A stretch of DNA of 64,000 bases from Euborellia annulipes (GCA_023213315.1 JAKCPI010015453.1:62001-126000); one strand, 5' to 3'. Positions 1 through 10,830 are shown, counted from the stretch's first letter. Made by a program: numbers and translations. Notes: generated from the sequence alone by a model not told the origin.

Positions 1-80
1 TTAGTTAGGTGCCCACCCGGACAATACAAATAAGCTTTTGAAAAAAATCGGTCAAAAAGAACCGGTACTAGTACTTCACT
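1..80 (+). repeat. Family A fragment in the paralogue's first intron
   Basis: The stretch from the GTTAGGTGCCC-like start through AAGCTTTTGAA to ACTAGTACTT matches the middle of family A elements (compare 45600-45660). It is truncated by the window edge. Confidence 0.6.
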
Positions 81-609
81 TAGATTACATACTGTATGTA
101 ATCCACTTCTTAAGATGACACATATGATGTCGAAATGCGCATAAAGTGTTAATACTAAATTAATATAACATTGAAACAAAAAACCTTGTGTACTTAAATT
201 TAATTTTCCTATTATAGTACGCTTTTTATTTAATTGACGCGCAGTGTAGGTATTTTCTCCAAAGAATGGAGCACTTAATAAACTGAACATGCTTAATCCG
301 CTGTAATTAAATTTAAATTTTTTACAGATGCTGGTCCGGTAGAATTTAGAATTCAATTCAAGATGTTCCTTTTGAAGATTAAGATTAAGATTAGATTAGA
401 TTAATCCGCTATGGAGAATTTAAACGCAAAATTTAATAGTGAGTGTACCATTTGGGATGCCTATCTTCAAATAACCAAAAACGAACAAATTTATATATTT
501 GAACCAATCAATAAATTATGAAAATGAAATTTTATTTATTTATCCCGACAGTTTCTATAAATAACATTTCAATTACTACACCATTACATTAATAAAGATA
601 TTAACTTAC
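81..609. other. AT-rich intronic sequence
   Basis: Lies inside intron 1 of the left-hand paralogue. No further exon, tRNA or recognisable element end is seen. Confidence 0.5.
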
Positions 610-749
610 AAAGAGCCTGTTCAAGAATAAGCTTTTTAATCTGGGGAAGTAGGAGTTCTTTCAAAATTGCCTCATGTTCTTGAGTTAGTTTTCCCGGCGT
701 CGCCGAAACGGCGGCAACCAACAGGCAGAGAAAAACGAGAGACCGCATT
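610..749 (-). CDS. First coding exon of a tandem JHBP/takeout-like paralogue (partial gene)
   Basis: The ATG is at 748-746 and the exon ends at a GTAAGT donor (609-604), giving 46 codons plus one base. It starts MRSLVFLCLLVAAVSA, a signal peptide, then HEAILKELLLPQIKKLILEQAL. This matches exon 1 of the gene at 6063-10349 closely (MRSL, HEAILK-LL, IKKL and EQAL/DQALL) and ends in the same phase. The gene runs leftward and its remaining exons are outside the window, so 1-609 is first-intron sequence. It is on the same strand and about 9.6 kb from its relative, consistent with tandem duplication. Function is inferred from the complete paralogue. Confidence 0.75.
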
Positions 750-825
750 CTGAAACATTACGTAATTACGTAATATCAAATATTTGTAAAAATAATCAAG
801 CGAATATTTCTTATGTGCAACTTAC

Positions 826-873
826 CTGTGGAGTTTTAATCAGAAATCACAATTTCTTTGCTATTATATATAC
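826..873 (-). promoter_or_regulatory. TATA box and 5' UTR exon of the JHBP-like paralogue
   Basis: On the minus strand a TATATATAA box lies at 872-864. A leader exon ends CACAG|GTAAGT (donor at 825), and the intron ends TTTCAG just before base 749. The box, the flanking GAGTATATA context and the leader intron match the promoter at 10415-10475. Confidence 0.55.
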
Positions 874-1085
874 TCTAGTAGAAAAGATAAAAATTATCAG
901 ATTGAGAAATATTATTGATAACATTTGAAGTATTCTTGTGTTTGTATTAATAATTAAGATTAACTTTGTAATCATTTTACATCTTAAATATTCTATTCGA
1001 AAAAAAATGATTTAAATTATTGTAGATGAACCATTTTCACAATATTTTGGAGCAAGAGGTTCATTGAAAATCGAAAAGTTTTGAC

Positions 1086-1200
1086 GTCCTAAAATGCAGG
1101 TAGAGGGGCCAAATAGGGAGGCATGTACTAATCAGATCAGACTAAATGTCATGTCAATTTGTGCAGAAAGAAAAACTATAATCTATATATATAAAAATGA
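1086..1200. repeat. Family B fragment
   Basis: The segment around CTAATCAGATCAGACTAAATG with the following GTGCAGAAAGAAAA matches the internal, duplicated part of family B at 25800-25870 and 26134-26200. Confidence 0.5.
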
Positions 1201-1407
1201 AATGGGAAAAATGTATTTATGTAGCCTATATGTTCTATATAAATCCACAATTTTCAATGAATCCATTTGAAATTAAGTACACATTTACAGTGGTAGGCCT
1301 ACATGGATCTGAGAGTAACGTAGTAATAATTTGAATCTCTTAAATGTTTTGGAAAATTAATTATAATCAATTTTCTTCAATATGGGAACGGAACACAAAA
1401 TCAAAAA

Positions 1408-2071
1408 TCTGGTGTGACTGGCGCACAGCACACAACTTTCTCTTACCTTCGGTAATCGAAAGTTGTGTACTGTGCTTGTCACACCAGATTTTTTGTGTCG
1501 ACATATATTTAGTTCCCGACAGTACGGAACATATGAATTCAAGATGTAAAATTTATAAGTATGGGAAAATATTTATATTTTGTTAGCATGGCAACCATTT
1601 CTCCTATCTTCCCTATGAAATACAAGAGTAAAGTGGTCTTCAGAAGATTTCAATCGCAAAATGAGAATATACATTTTAAAGAGCATCTAAAAAATAATTG
1701 ATTTTTGAATTTTAAAAAAAATCGTGGGAGCAAATTTTGAGAAAATCGAAAAAAACTGAAAAAGTACATCAGTAAAGTACTAGTACTCTTTGGCCGATTT
1801 TGATTAAAAGCTTATTTTTCCGGTCCCGGGGGGTGTTTAACTTAAATATAAAATTTCAACCTCGTAGCTCAATTCCTTCATGCTTAAAATTGAACCACAC
1901 ACACACCCACACACCCACCCACAGACAGACCATGTCGCGAAAACCACTTTTTTGGATTCAGGGGACCTCAAAACGTGAAGATCCATCAAAATCTCGACAT
2001 CGAATTTTTGACATGAATCCAATACTTTCTCTCTATATATATATTACATATATACATAGGTAAGAGAAAGT
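1408..2071 (-). mobile_element. Family A element (Helentron-like), near-complete
   Basis: The left end is the ~80-nt hairpin beginning TCTGGTGTGAC and closing GTCACACCAGA. The right end reads GGTAAGAGAAAGT after a TATATA-rich hairpin, with the microsatellite-like CA tract near 1895-1925. It is one of the least diverged copies; see the family A finding. Confidence 0.75.
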
Positions 2072-2354
2072 AACAAGTTGCCTTGTAAATTAGAGAGGCA
2101 GTTAGTTGCTCTGTTACCAACTTTCTGGGTATACGGCTAGGAGCTGTGAGGGAACTATGCAGCAGTTGAAAAAAGTGAGCACGCATACGACTGACCCTTT
2201 AAACAGTCATAATAAGACATTTTTGCTGTGCTTAGTCGGTACCCTCGAGATCAAGATCCTTTCTTAAAAACTTAACACTTTTTTTTTTTTTTTTTTTTTA
2301 AACCCTTTTCGGCTACAGAGGCCATTTAGGGGTTATTTATTTATTATATAAATT

Positions 2355-2530
2355 TTTAATGTACATTGTATCGATGGCAACCGGGGGGCGTTCCACACGC
2401 TGATTGCTCGGGGTCACCAATCCCGAGCTTTCGCCGCGCTTGGCATCACTTAACCTCAACGATTGTGGTGACTGTTGATCTTCTCCGTTGCCAGGCCCCC
2501 CGGCAACTTAACACTTGCATTGTAACAAGA
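2355..2530. repeat. Family D repeat
   Basis: GTATCGATGGCAA followed by GTTCCACAC and a later GTTGCCAGG is shared with 23590-23690, and partly with 57900-57965. No terminal structure was recognised. A GC-rich tail continues to about 2615. Confidence 0.5.
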
Positions 2531-2615
2531 AATATGCCAATTTGGCAATAAACTTGCTCGCCGGAGGCGAGAAAGGGGGCCCAGGGGGCGCAGCCCGGCG
2601 GGCTTTGCGACTAGT

Positions 2616-3099
2616 TGACTATATTAAAAAATTACGATTAGAAAACTCAAGAATAAATTTTTAACTTTGCCCGTCAACCATAACACGTTAGGATGAGCAG
2701 GTAAAGTTAATGTAATCGTAAAAAAAATCGAAATATTTCTGAAGCTGCCAAAATGCGTTTTGAGGTCCTCTGAATCCATTTAAGTAGTTTTTGGAATGAT
2801 GTCTGTGATAATTTTTTTCGTCAACGAAAACTCAAAAACTATTCATTCAATTGTTTTGAAATTTTGCACACATAAACTAGAGGTAAAGGTCAAGAACTGA
2901 AAAGCTTTTGGTAAACATCGGACCATTAGGGGACGCTCTAGAGGGGGGGCCAATATTTTTTTCTTACATAACCTATAATTTTTTTTATATATTCAGAAAC
3001 TATACTTTCTCCCGAGTAAAATGATATATAATATTTGTATCCTAATTTGTCATAAATTTGTTAAAAAATCATTTAAATTCGAAAATTATGCATAGCAAC
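2616..3099. other. AT-rich intergenic sequence without recognised genes
   Basis: No open exon with splice sites or element ends were seen. The hAT target duplication ATAGCAAC occupies the last 8 bases. Confidence 0.4.
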
Positions 3100-3970
3100 T
3101 AGGGTTTGGACACCGGTGGAAACCGAAACCGGTATACCGGTTTTTTGGCTAATTTTCAAAAACCGAGAAACCGAGTTTTTCCCGAAAAACCGAATTCGGT
3201 TTTTTTATTTTTTTTATTTTTTCTTCAGTAATACTTGTATTCAAATTATAAATTAGCCCGTGACCCATGGCTCAGAGAGAAGACATTATCTTCTAGGGGC
3301 TTAGGGTTTCGGGGTCGGCTGACGTTACGGTCTCGGTCGAGACCATCTTCAGAGCTCCAAAATAGCCAGGATGAGGATAAATTTTAAAATTACAATTTTC
3401 TTTCAACATATATGTGTATATAATATGTTGAAATAAAATTGTAATTTTAAAATTTATCCTCATCCTGGCTATTTTGGAGCTCTGAAGATGGTCTCGACCG
3501 AGACCGTAACGTCAGCCTAATGGGTATTAAATAAACGAAATAAATACTAGCTGCTTTTCTTTCTTCATCCTGATACACATCAACAAAAAAGTGTGTGTTT
3601 TAAAAAATAAAAAATAATAATAATTTTCTTTACATAATTAAGAAAAGGCAACGGTCCGTCGCAGGCAGGGCCGCGGTTATTAAAAAATAATTCTATTAAA
3701 TATTGTTTTGAATATTTTTTTTTCCTTGATTTATTTAAGGAACATTTTTTTGTTTATTAATACTAAGGGTCAAGGGATCTTTTTCCGAACCAAACCATAA
3801 AATATTGCTAAATTATGTTGTATACAAATTAATTTAACTTCCAAAAATGGTGGCCCGTTCTAAACAGATGTTGAAAAAAAAAACCGGTTTAAAACCGGTT
3901 TACCGGTTTTTAGCTTTGTAAAAAACCGAAAAACCGGTTTTCAAAATTTTCCGGTTTTTTCCAAACCCTA
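3100..3970. mobile_element. Non-autonomous hAT-type element with perfect 8-bp target duplication
   Basis: The ends are TAGGGTTTGG and CCAAACCCTA. The 8 bases ATAGCAAC flank both sides (3092-3099 and 3971-3978). Subterminal regions are full of ACCGGTT and AAACCG motifs in both orientations, typical of transposase-binding repeats. A hammerhead-like palindrome is nested inside. No transposase ORF remains. Confidence 0.8.
3317..3517. repeat. Near-perfect 95-bp inverted repeat with hammerhead-like motifs
   Basis: Arms 3317-3411 and 3423-3517 are reverse complements with one mismatch and an 11-base spacer. Each arm carries, reading outward, CUGAAGA, a GGUCUC/GAGACC stem II with GACC loop, then GUAACGUC. 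The expected GAAA is GUAA in both arms, so cleavage activity is unlikely. It is nested in the hAT element at 3100-3970. Confidence 0.75.
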
Positions 3971-4371
3971 ATAGCAACAGAGCAAAATCAAAACAAATAA
4001 ACAAACGCGTTGCGTTATTTCTTTGAATAATGGACGGGCAAAGTTGTGCGCTCGGCTTAGTCCGACCCTTTATTATTTAAATAAAAAACCCTCATTTTTC
4101 AAAAATTTTCATTATTCCGCGATGGATATCTATTTGTTCATAAAAGCTACATTTAATCTAAATATATTTTTAGAAATATTGATTGGTTCAATACCCCCGG
4201 ACCTTTTTTTTCATTTTTTAGAAATGACCAAATTTTTTTAACAAACCTTTATTTGACCCGAGTCAATGTTTCCTTCACTTGCTTTAGAGCATCTTCACTG
4301 GCTGGAAAGAGTCATATTTAAAAAAATAATATTAAAAAAAATCATTGTGAGGTTTTATGAAACCACAATGC

Positions 4372-4757
4372 AAGTGAAACTTTTTTTCGGATCGTAGGCG
4401 TTTAACTGAAAATTTTCAGAAAATTATTCAATTAAGGGTATTAAAATCGAGTTTTTAATCTTAACTTAATAAATGGAAAATGGGAAATCAATAGACGCAT
4501 GTTAAAAACTGAGAATATTTATTTAATAATTGAAGATTTGAATCATTTTAAATTATTTTAAAAATTGAATAATTAAATCTCACATGTATTTTTTTATAAT
4601 TCGTCATATATATTAAATTTCAACTTTCCTATTTTTGTCGTCACGGTTTGTGACGTCATGGATTGTAGCGTCACGGCCTTTGACGGCTTGTAACGCGACT
4701 CGCTGATAGAAAAGCAAAAAAATTTGAGGCGATCAAATAAAAGTTTCACTTTAAAAA
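4372..4757. mobile_element. Family I repeat with terminal AAGTGAAAC inverted repeats
   Basis: Starts AAGTGAAACTTTT and ends AAAAGTTTCACTT. The interior contains GTGACGTCA-type palindromes. An inverted copy lies at 15074-15385. Homology extends past the left terminus (ATGAAACCACAATGC), so the boundaries are approximate. Confidence 0.55.
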
Positions 4758-4801
4758 ATTTAAAAACAACGCTTTTATAAACGTACTAAAAAGAGGAAAA
4801 T

Positions 4802-5066
4802 AGCCCCCGGGTTTGGTATAGTAGGTAGCGTGCCTACTTTTTATACCAAAAGTTGCGGCCAGGGCGGCCTAGGCAGTCCTACGCTTTTATTTGATACCAG
4901 ATGGTTTAAATAGAAATTCCTGGACCCCCAATACATATTATCATATATAACGTTATCGTTTAAAGTCTTATATAGCCTAAGTTGTCGAAAAGACTGTTTG
5001 AATGAAGTGTCAATGTTTGAAAAAAAAGAGAAAAATAACATTAGCCTTTTGCATAATAAAAAAAAC
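4802..5066 (+). mobile_element. SINE1 copy, diverged
   Basis: A tRNA-like head (GGTTTGGTATAGTAGGTAGCG), the ATACCAGATGGTTTAAAT body hairpin, then GCCTAAGTTG and GAAAAGACTGT, ending in an A-rich tail. Box B is degraded. Confidence 0.6.
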
Positions 5067-5291
5067 TTTAAGGGTGGGGGGGGGCGTATTATTGAGTGGC
5101 CCCGAGGCCGATCAAGTCTGTCTACGGCCCTGTCATTAATATAGATAAAAGAATCTTGTTATCGGTTTGTAGTTTATTTGTAAAAATTACGTTTCTGTGG
5201 CCCTCTTCAGGTACAATCCAGTTAAGATTACAAAGGTTATTACATCTGTGACAATCTCATTTGAACTTGAGAAAAACAAGTTGGCTGCAGC

Positions 5292-5540
5292 CATAGGCGG
5301 ATACAGGGGGGGGGGGGTAAAGGGGGTAATTACCCCCTCCCCCGAGATTTGAAAAAAATTTATTTTTAATGTAAAATTTTAAAAATTAATATTTAAAAAT
5401 TTGATTTGTATTTATATTCTGGCAAACAAGTACAGAATGCACCTTTAAATTACCGAAATTAAGAAAAAATAGTGTGCTGTGGGACCAGTCACACCAGATT
5501 ACCCCCCCCCCCCCGAGAAACACCTCTGGATCCGCCCTTG
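5292..5540. mobile_element. hAT-type MITE (family G1) with perfect 8-bp duplication
   Basis: The ends are CATAGGCGGATAC and GGATCCGCCCTTG, flanked by GCTGCAGC at 5284-5291 and 5541-5548. G/C homopolymer runs lie near both ends, and the interior contains half of the family A hairpin (CAGTCACACCAGATT). Confidence 0.8.
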
Positions 5541-5597
5541 GCTGCAGCATCTCGATATGCACGCCATCTGTATTGAGACGTGGAAAATATTATCATA

Positions 5598-5710
5598 CCA
5601 AATTTGGATACCCAATGGCTTAAATACAATCATCGGACTGCCTGGGATCCGAACTCTCGACCCTTGATATACAAGGTAGGCACGCTACTAACTACGCCAA
5701 GCCCGAGGGC
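5598..5710 (-). mobile_element. SINE1 tRNA-like head, truncated
   Basis: Read on the minus strand: GGGCTTGGCGTAGTTAG-like box A, a degenerate box B (GAGTTCGGATCCCAGG) and the AAATGG body hairpin. The 3' half is missing. Confidence 0.55.
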
Positions 5711-6062
5711 CAAACTAACCCTATCTACAGCAGTTATGTGATTAATCTGTAGGCCTGCCTGGTTTGTTTGTCAAGAGAGACAGAACTATAATTTTTGAAC
5801 TTTCTAGTTCTAACACAACCCTCATCAGGAGTTAATAGGAATTCAGGGTGAAACAATTAATAAAAAAGTCATTAAATAAAAAATATTTTTTTAAATATCA
5901 TATCTTGTTTTTTGTTCACATCAAGGAATATTAAAATATCCATATTTTTGAAGTATTATAAATTAATGAAAAACAGTAAATTTTATAGAAATCTGTCATA
6001 AAATTAGGACTAGATAAAAAATAAAACACATCGAGTATCAAAAGACGTTTTTAAGCAGGAAT

Positions 6063-9000
6063 TTATCCAAGCATACCCAAAATGTCCTGAAGGGTCATTG
6101 TGTTCAAGACCTTATTGACCATCTTTGAAATTTCACCGCTTGCAAAAGCACTAAGTTCTGGCTCATATTCGTTAATCTTTTCAGTGCCAATATCATTAAT
6201 GATATCGTTGACCAAACCGCCCATGCCGCCGCCTCCTTCAAGACCCTCGAAGTTGACATGGAGATTTCCAAGATAGAAGGAGATGTCCAATTGAGTGATG
6301 TTTAAGTACTGAGTTCCTTCAATGAGACCAATTTTAGCTGAAGCGTTAAATGAGAAGTCAGTCACCTGGACTCTGAAAAAGAAATAATAAAAAATGTTAT
6401 TATTATTAATTGAAATTCCTATCGGGATCCCCGTTTATTTACCCGAGGTGCACGAAGACACACACCTCAAACCCAGGCCTCGGGCCGTAGCCATCCATCT
6501 ACCGGCACCCCGTGAAGTTACATCATTTCCTATCTCTAACTCCTCCTCCTCCTGCGTTAGTTTCTAGCTAGTGAACTAATCCTTATTACTGGTTCCTTTT
6601 ATTCATCCTCTTCTATGCTATGGAGGATGTCCTAGTTTGAGAAGAAACTCCCTCAGCACCGACTCCTTTCGAAGAATGCATCACTGAGAGGGAACCTTCT
6701 TTACGTCCCTTCCACAGGACGGGATCTCACTGCAATTCCCTCTTTTCATAGAGTTTCCTGGGGGCTATTCTGGTGAGATCCAATATTCCAATCTAGTGCT
6801 TGCGTGAAGATTTGTTTACATTAAATAAATATTTTTATTTAATGAAAAAATCCCGCAAGCCCAGGATTTGAACACGGACTTCTGTGTAGAAGCCAACACC
6901 CTAGCCCGCTACACCAGCGAGCCCCCCCAAAATATGTATAATATTATATTGGTACTTACTCAAAATTTCCGGATCCGAAAATGGGCAAAACTCCTCCAAT
7001 GTTGCCATCGGGAATATCATATTGCCCCTTGACGTTTAATGAAGGTAAAGTCATATTAATATCAAAAGACAATTTTGGAGCAATATTGATTGAAGCTTTT
7101 CGAACAACAAACTTGCTTAGGTCTGTGGCGACCACATTATCAAGAGTGCCTTGAACCCTAAAAAATAAAAATATTCAATAGTAGTTTTTTTTTTTTATCT
7201 AAAGTGAATTCTTCACAATACAAAAACTTACTGGAGAAGTTCATTTTGTAAGTTAAGGTCCACGTGTTCGATAGTCAATGGGTCGAGTGCGGGAAGTCCC
7301 AAGTCAGTATTTGGCTCGCCCATTCCAGCACGAATTTTCTCTAAAAAGTCATTGAGTTGGCTCTCAAATGCAGTGGGGATAATTCCTTTTTTAGCTAAAG
7401 AGAACAAATATTTTTATTAGTTTCTATCGAATTTTATTTTATAAATGATGGATGAAAAAAAAAATTTCGGAAATTTTATTAATCGTCGACTGATTCTCAA
7501 ATAAAACAGTTTCGAACAACTAATTGACCATCTTCAGGTCTAAGAAGTAGAGTTAATTATTCATGAGGACAAATTTGCAGGTACTGGAAATCAAAAGTAG
7601 CTACTGGTACTGGAAGTAATATAAGTACTTTTTAAAATACTAAGTAGTGTTTTGGAAACCAGTACCAGTATTTTTTCAAAAAAGTACTGGAAATTTCAAA
7701 TACCTGTATTTGTTTTAAAAAGTACTAGAAATTTCAGTACCAGTACATCAAAAGTTTAAAAGTACTTTAAATAAAGTACTGGAAGTACTTAAATTTACTG
7801 AGTAGATTTTTCAAGTACTAAAAGTACTGAGTACCCTAGAACTGATTTTTTTTTTTCGAAACTTCGTGTGTTTTTAATGAGAAATTTTTAAGTTTCAAAA
7901 TTATAATTATACACCTGATATTTTCTGTATCTTAATACACAGTGCGTCAAAAAAAAAAAACATTAATTTGTGGTCTATTCTATTCTATATAGATATCTTA
8001 ATGATACTGTAATTTATTAAACATTTAATATGTAATATCAGGGGCGTATATAGAAATTCTTTTCGGGGGGGGGCCCGAACTCAAAAATTTTTCTGAGGAA
8101 AATTTTTTTTTTTAAGAAACTATACTTTTTTTCACACGAAATTTTTTGAGGAACATTTTTTCTATTGCGGAACCAAAGTTGTCCATCCTGCGGAAAAATT
8201 TGTTGCGCTGATGTCTGTATATCCCTATATATGTATATGTGTTTGGGAAATTTCGGGGGGGGAGGGTCTGGGCCCCCTCGGCCCCCCGTTATAAACGCCC
8301 CTGTGTAATATCTTATACATTTCTAAGTAAATTTAACACAAATCCATATCATTTTAATAAATAATTACAATTTAAATAAAACCAAGTCAAAAATGTCGAA
8401 TTTTTTTTTTCAATTTTAAAATAACCATTTCAGTATTTCTCTGTCTCTTTCATTGGAAATTCTTATAAAACAAAATTTTTAATTAAAATTCAACAAAATA
8501 TGTCGAGATTATGTTGATTTGTCGCTCAAATTGAAAATCGACATTTTTGTCTTTGTTTTATTTTATTTTTTTTTTTTTTTAAACATTCACACTTTTTTCT
8601 CATTTACTCTCACACTCAAACACACATTCACACAGTCTTTTCGGCAACTCAGGCCATATAAGACTTTAAGATAACCGTTGTAGTGAATGAATATATAAGT
8701 TATATCTAGAGCCCGGATTTTTATGCAGCAAAAACCGCTAAATATGCCATATAATATGCAGTAAAAGTATTAAAATATGCAGCCAAATATGCAATATATT
8801 TATGGCAAAAATATTAAGTAAATGGCTTCCAATTAAAGGTAAATCATGATTTCTACTGATGTAACTAATGGTGTTTTATTTTTGGAAGGAAATAATTAAA
8901 AAAAAAAAAAAAATTGGTCTCACAATAAAAACTAAATTTAATAAAAAAAAAAAAAAAACAGAGAGCAATCCATTGAGAAATTTTTGAAGCAAAAGAGGAC

Positions 9001-10349
9001 CCCTGTTTTGGCATTTTTTTTCTTTAATTAATTTGACTTCGAACTATGGAACACTACTAAGGGCGAATCCAGAGATGTTTCTCGGGGGGGGGGTAATCTG
9101 GTGTGACTCGTCGCACAGCACACTATTTTTCCTTAATTTCGGTAATTTAAAGGCGCTTTGGGGGGGGGGGGGGGGGGTGGGGGGGGATTCTGTACTCGTT
9201 TGCCAGAATATAAATACAAATCAAATTTTTAAGTATTAATTTTTAAAATTTTACATTAAAAATAATTTTTTTTTTTTTTTTCGAAAAAAAAGTATTTTTT
9301 TTTAAGTCTCGGGGTGGGGGGGTAATTACCCCCTTTACCCCTCCTTGTATCCGCCCTTGAACACAAGTGACTTGATATTCATCCAACGAAAATTCTAGCA
9401 AAACTAAATTTATTTCTTAAAAGAGGATATAAAGAATAAAAAATATATAGTTATTTATTTTTTACAATGTAATATTAATTTTTTTTTTTTATTTGTTTTT
9501 AGAAAAAAAAAAATTAAAAAATTAAAATAAAATGAAACTTACTGAAAAAAATTTAAAATATCCAAAAAGTTTTAAATATGCAACTTTATGCAATATTGAC
9601 CAAATATGCAAAAATATGCAATATAGAATTTGAACCCTAGCTCCAAGGGGGCATGATTCGGATAGAAAATTGGTTTTCAGTGACGTACCTATTAGCAAAT
9701 AGAATATGCAATTGCATAGGAATCCGGGCTCTAGTTATATCTATTGGAGGTTCAGGCATTTCTATTTAAGCCATCTGATATCCAAATGGCTTAAATAAAA
9801 TCATCGGACTGCCCGTGGTCCGAACCCGCGACGTTTGGTATAGAAGGCACGCTATCTACTACACCAAGTCCGGGGGATTTTATTAAATTGAAATGGATTT
9901 GTGTTAAATTTACTTAGCAACGTATAAGATATTTTATATTAAATGTTATATCATTAAGATAGATTAGAATAGGCTCTTCTTAAAGAAGAAACAAAATATG
10001 ACGTTTTTTTTTCGCTCAGTGTACTTATACCCAGTATGTGAAAGAATTTTTCAAATACACAAAATATTTTTCCCGATATTCGGAATATATAATTTATTAT
10101 AAATCATTTTTTAAATACCGGTATGCCTGGGTAATTTATATCGTTTAAAAGTTCATATTGCCTAAGATGCAGAAAAAAAATATAAATCCAAAATATTAAC
10201 TTACAAAGAAGTGCCTGGTCAATCAAAAGTTTTTTGATATGCGGATGCAAGAGTGCTTTCAAAATAGCCTCATGATTTGCGGGTCCTTTAGCTGGTGTCG
10301 CCATGACGGCGACCACCGCCAACAAGCAGAGAAGAATCAAAGAACGCAT
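6063..10349 (-). CDS. Takeout/JHBP-like secreted lipid-binding protein, four coding exons, 271 aa
   Basis: Coding exons on the minus strand are 10349-10205, 7394-7232, 7157-6960 and 6372-6063. All introns are GT-AG (four GTAAGT donors in total counting intron phases 1, 2 and 2 here), and the joined frame stays open to a TAA at 6065-6063. Residues 1-17 form a hydrophobic signal peptide (MRSLILLCLLAVVAVMA). Residues 80-88 read LGLPALDPL, the (G)xPxLDPL signature of arthropod takeout/juvenile-hormone-binding proteins, which carry hydrophobic ligands in an elongated extracellular fold. The length fits the family (about 240-270 aa). The rest is amphipathic beta-rich sequence with three N-glycosylation sequons (NMT, NAS, NIT) and a Gly-rich stretch. 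The mature chain has no cysteine, whereas typical takeout proteins have an N-terminal disulfide, so a mite group-7-allergen-like relative is an alternative. Intron 1 (2.8 kb) and intron 3 (587 bp) are largely transposable elements. Exon joining was by eye. Confidence 0.82.
6396..6930 (-). mobile_element. SINE2 copy filling intron 3 of the JHBP-like gene
   Basis: On the minus strand it starts with a tRNA-like head (GGTGTAGCGGGCTAGGG ... GTTCAAATCCTGGGC) and ends in an (AAT)n tail, seen as TTATTATTATTAATTG on plus. It makes up more than 90% of intron 3 (6373-6959), so the ancestral intron was probably very short. Confidence 0.75.
7508..7546 (-). other. Degenerate hammerhead-like motif
   Basis: On minus, CTGAAGA is followed by a weak GGUCAA/UUGUUC stem and GAAAC, but then UGUU rather than GUC, and stem I is absent. 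It is a likely relic of the family seen at 48959-49420. Confidence 0.25.
7570..7850. repeat. Low-complexity AGTACT-rich tract
   Basis: AGTACT, CAGTACCAG and TACTGGAA recur irregularly over about 280 bp within intron 1, giving local self-complementarity. No coding content. Confidence 0.6.
8039..8303 (+). mobile_element. hAT-type MITE (family K) with perfect 8-bp duplication
   Basis: Ends CAGGGGCGTATATA and TATAAACGCCCCTG, flanked by TGTAATAT on both sides (8031-8038 and 8304-8311). A second copy in the opposite orientation is at 13697-13966. Lies in intron 1. Confidence 0.85.
8707..9733. mobile_element. Non-autonomous hAT element, 1027 bp, perfect 8-bp duplication
   Basis: Ends TAGAGCCCGGAT and ATCCGGGCTCTA, with GTTATATC at 8699-8706 and 9734-9741. 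Many AATATGCA motifs cluster within ~150 bp of each end, probably subterminal transposase sites. No transposase is encoded. A family G1 MITE is nested at 9054-9358. Confidence 0.8.
9054..9358. mobile_element. hAT-type MITE (family G1), nested
   Basis: AAGGGCGAATCCAGAG at the left, ATCCGCCCTTG at the right. Long G runs and the half hairpin TCTGGTGTGACTCG lie inside. The flanking duplication is imperfect (AACACTAC / AACACAAG). Confidence 0.65.
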
Positions 10350-10414
10350 TCTGAAATTATCAAATGAATTAAGATGGCACTCAACGGAGAGATTTGCAAA
10401 TATAAAATACTCAC

Positions 10415-10475
10415 TTGTGTCAAGTTAAAAAAAGGAATCAGCAAAAAATATTAAATTTCTGACTTTATTATATAC
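10415..10475 (-). promoter_or_regulatory. TATA box, 5' UTR exon and leader intron of the JHBP-like gene
   Basis: On the minus strand TATATAA occupies 10474-10468. The transcribed leader ends at a GTGAGT donor at 10414, and a 64-bp intron ends in TTTCAG at 10353-10351, so only one untranslated base precedes the ATG. This leader intron position is identical in the paralogue at 610-749. The transcription start is inferred to lie about 25-30 bp downstream of the TATA box (~10440). Confidence 0.6.
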
Positions 10476-10660
10476 TCCCCTGGTGTAGATGATAAAAGTA
10501 ATCAAAGCCAATCAATCAAATGATAACATGGCTTCTGCAGCTGCTGTTGATATTATCAATTAAGAGTTCATACGTTTCAACTAAAGACCGACCTTTTACC
10601 TATTTCGAAATTACATTAAAACGTAATTTCATTATCGCTTTCTTTTTATCTAAGAAAAAG

Positions 10661-10830
10661 GCCTTGGGGCTTGGTGTAGTTGGTAACGTGCCGACCAACG
10701 TCGCGTGTTCGGACCCCAGGCAGTCCGATTATTTTATTTAAGCCATTTGGATACCAAATGGCTTATATAAAAATTTATATATATTAATTACAACGATTAT
10801 CGTCAAAGTCTTATGTGTGACTGGTCGCAC
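10661..10830 (+). mobile_element. SINE1 copy, 3'-truncated, followed by family A hairpin scrap
   Basis: GGCTTGGTGTAGTTGGTAACG, box B-like GTTCGGACCCC, then the AAATGGCTTA hairpin. After GTCAAAGTCTTA it runs into GTGTGACTGGTCGCACTAGA, a family A hairpin remnant. Confidence 0.6.

Larger units (their letters stand above)
8567..9876 (-). mobile_element. SINE1 copy split by a hAT element
   Basis: The SINE tail and body (8567-8706) and tRNA-like head (9742-9876) are separated by the 1027-bp hAT element at 8707-9733. Removing that element and one GTTATATC copy rejoins the SINE without loss. Confidence 0.75.

Noticed and set aside
1344..1586. Open frames of 60-120 codons across many family A copies (e.g. 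26504-26860, 47596-47967, 49940-50293)
   Set aside because: They are translations of the family A hairpin and body in both strands; the same peptide scraps recur at each copy in different frames with no conserved start or domain.
5190..5218. Hammerhead-like motif on minus (CTGAAGA ... GAAACGT)
   Set aside because: Only eight bases separate the two boxes, too few for stem II, and GUC is absent; probably a decayed relative or chance.
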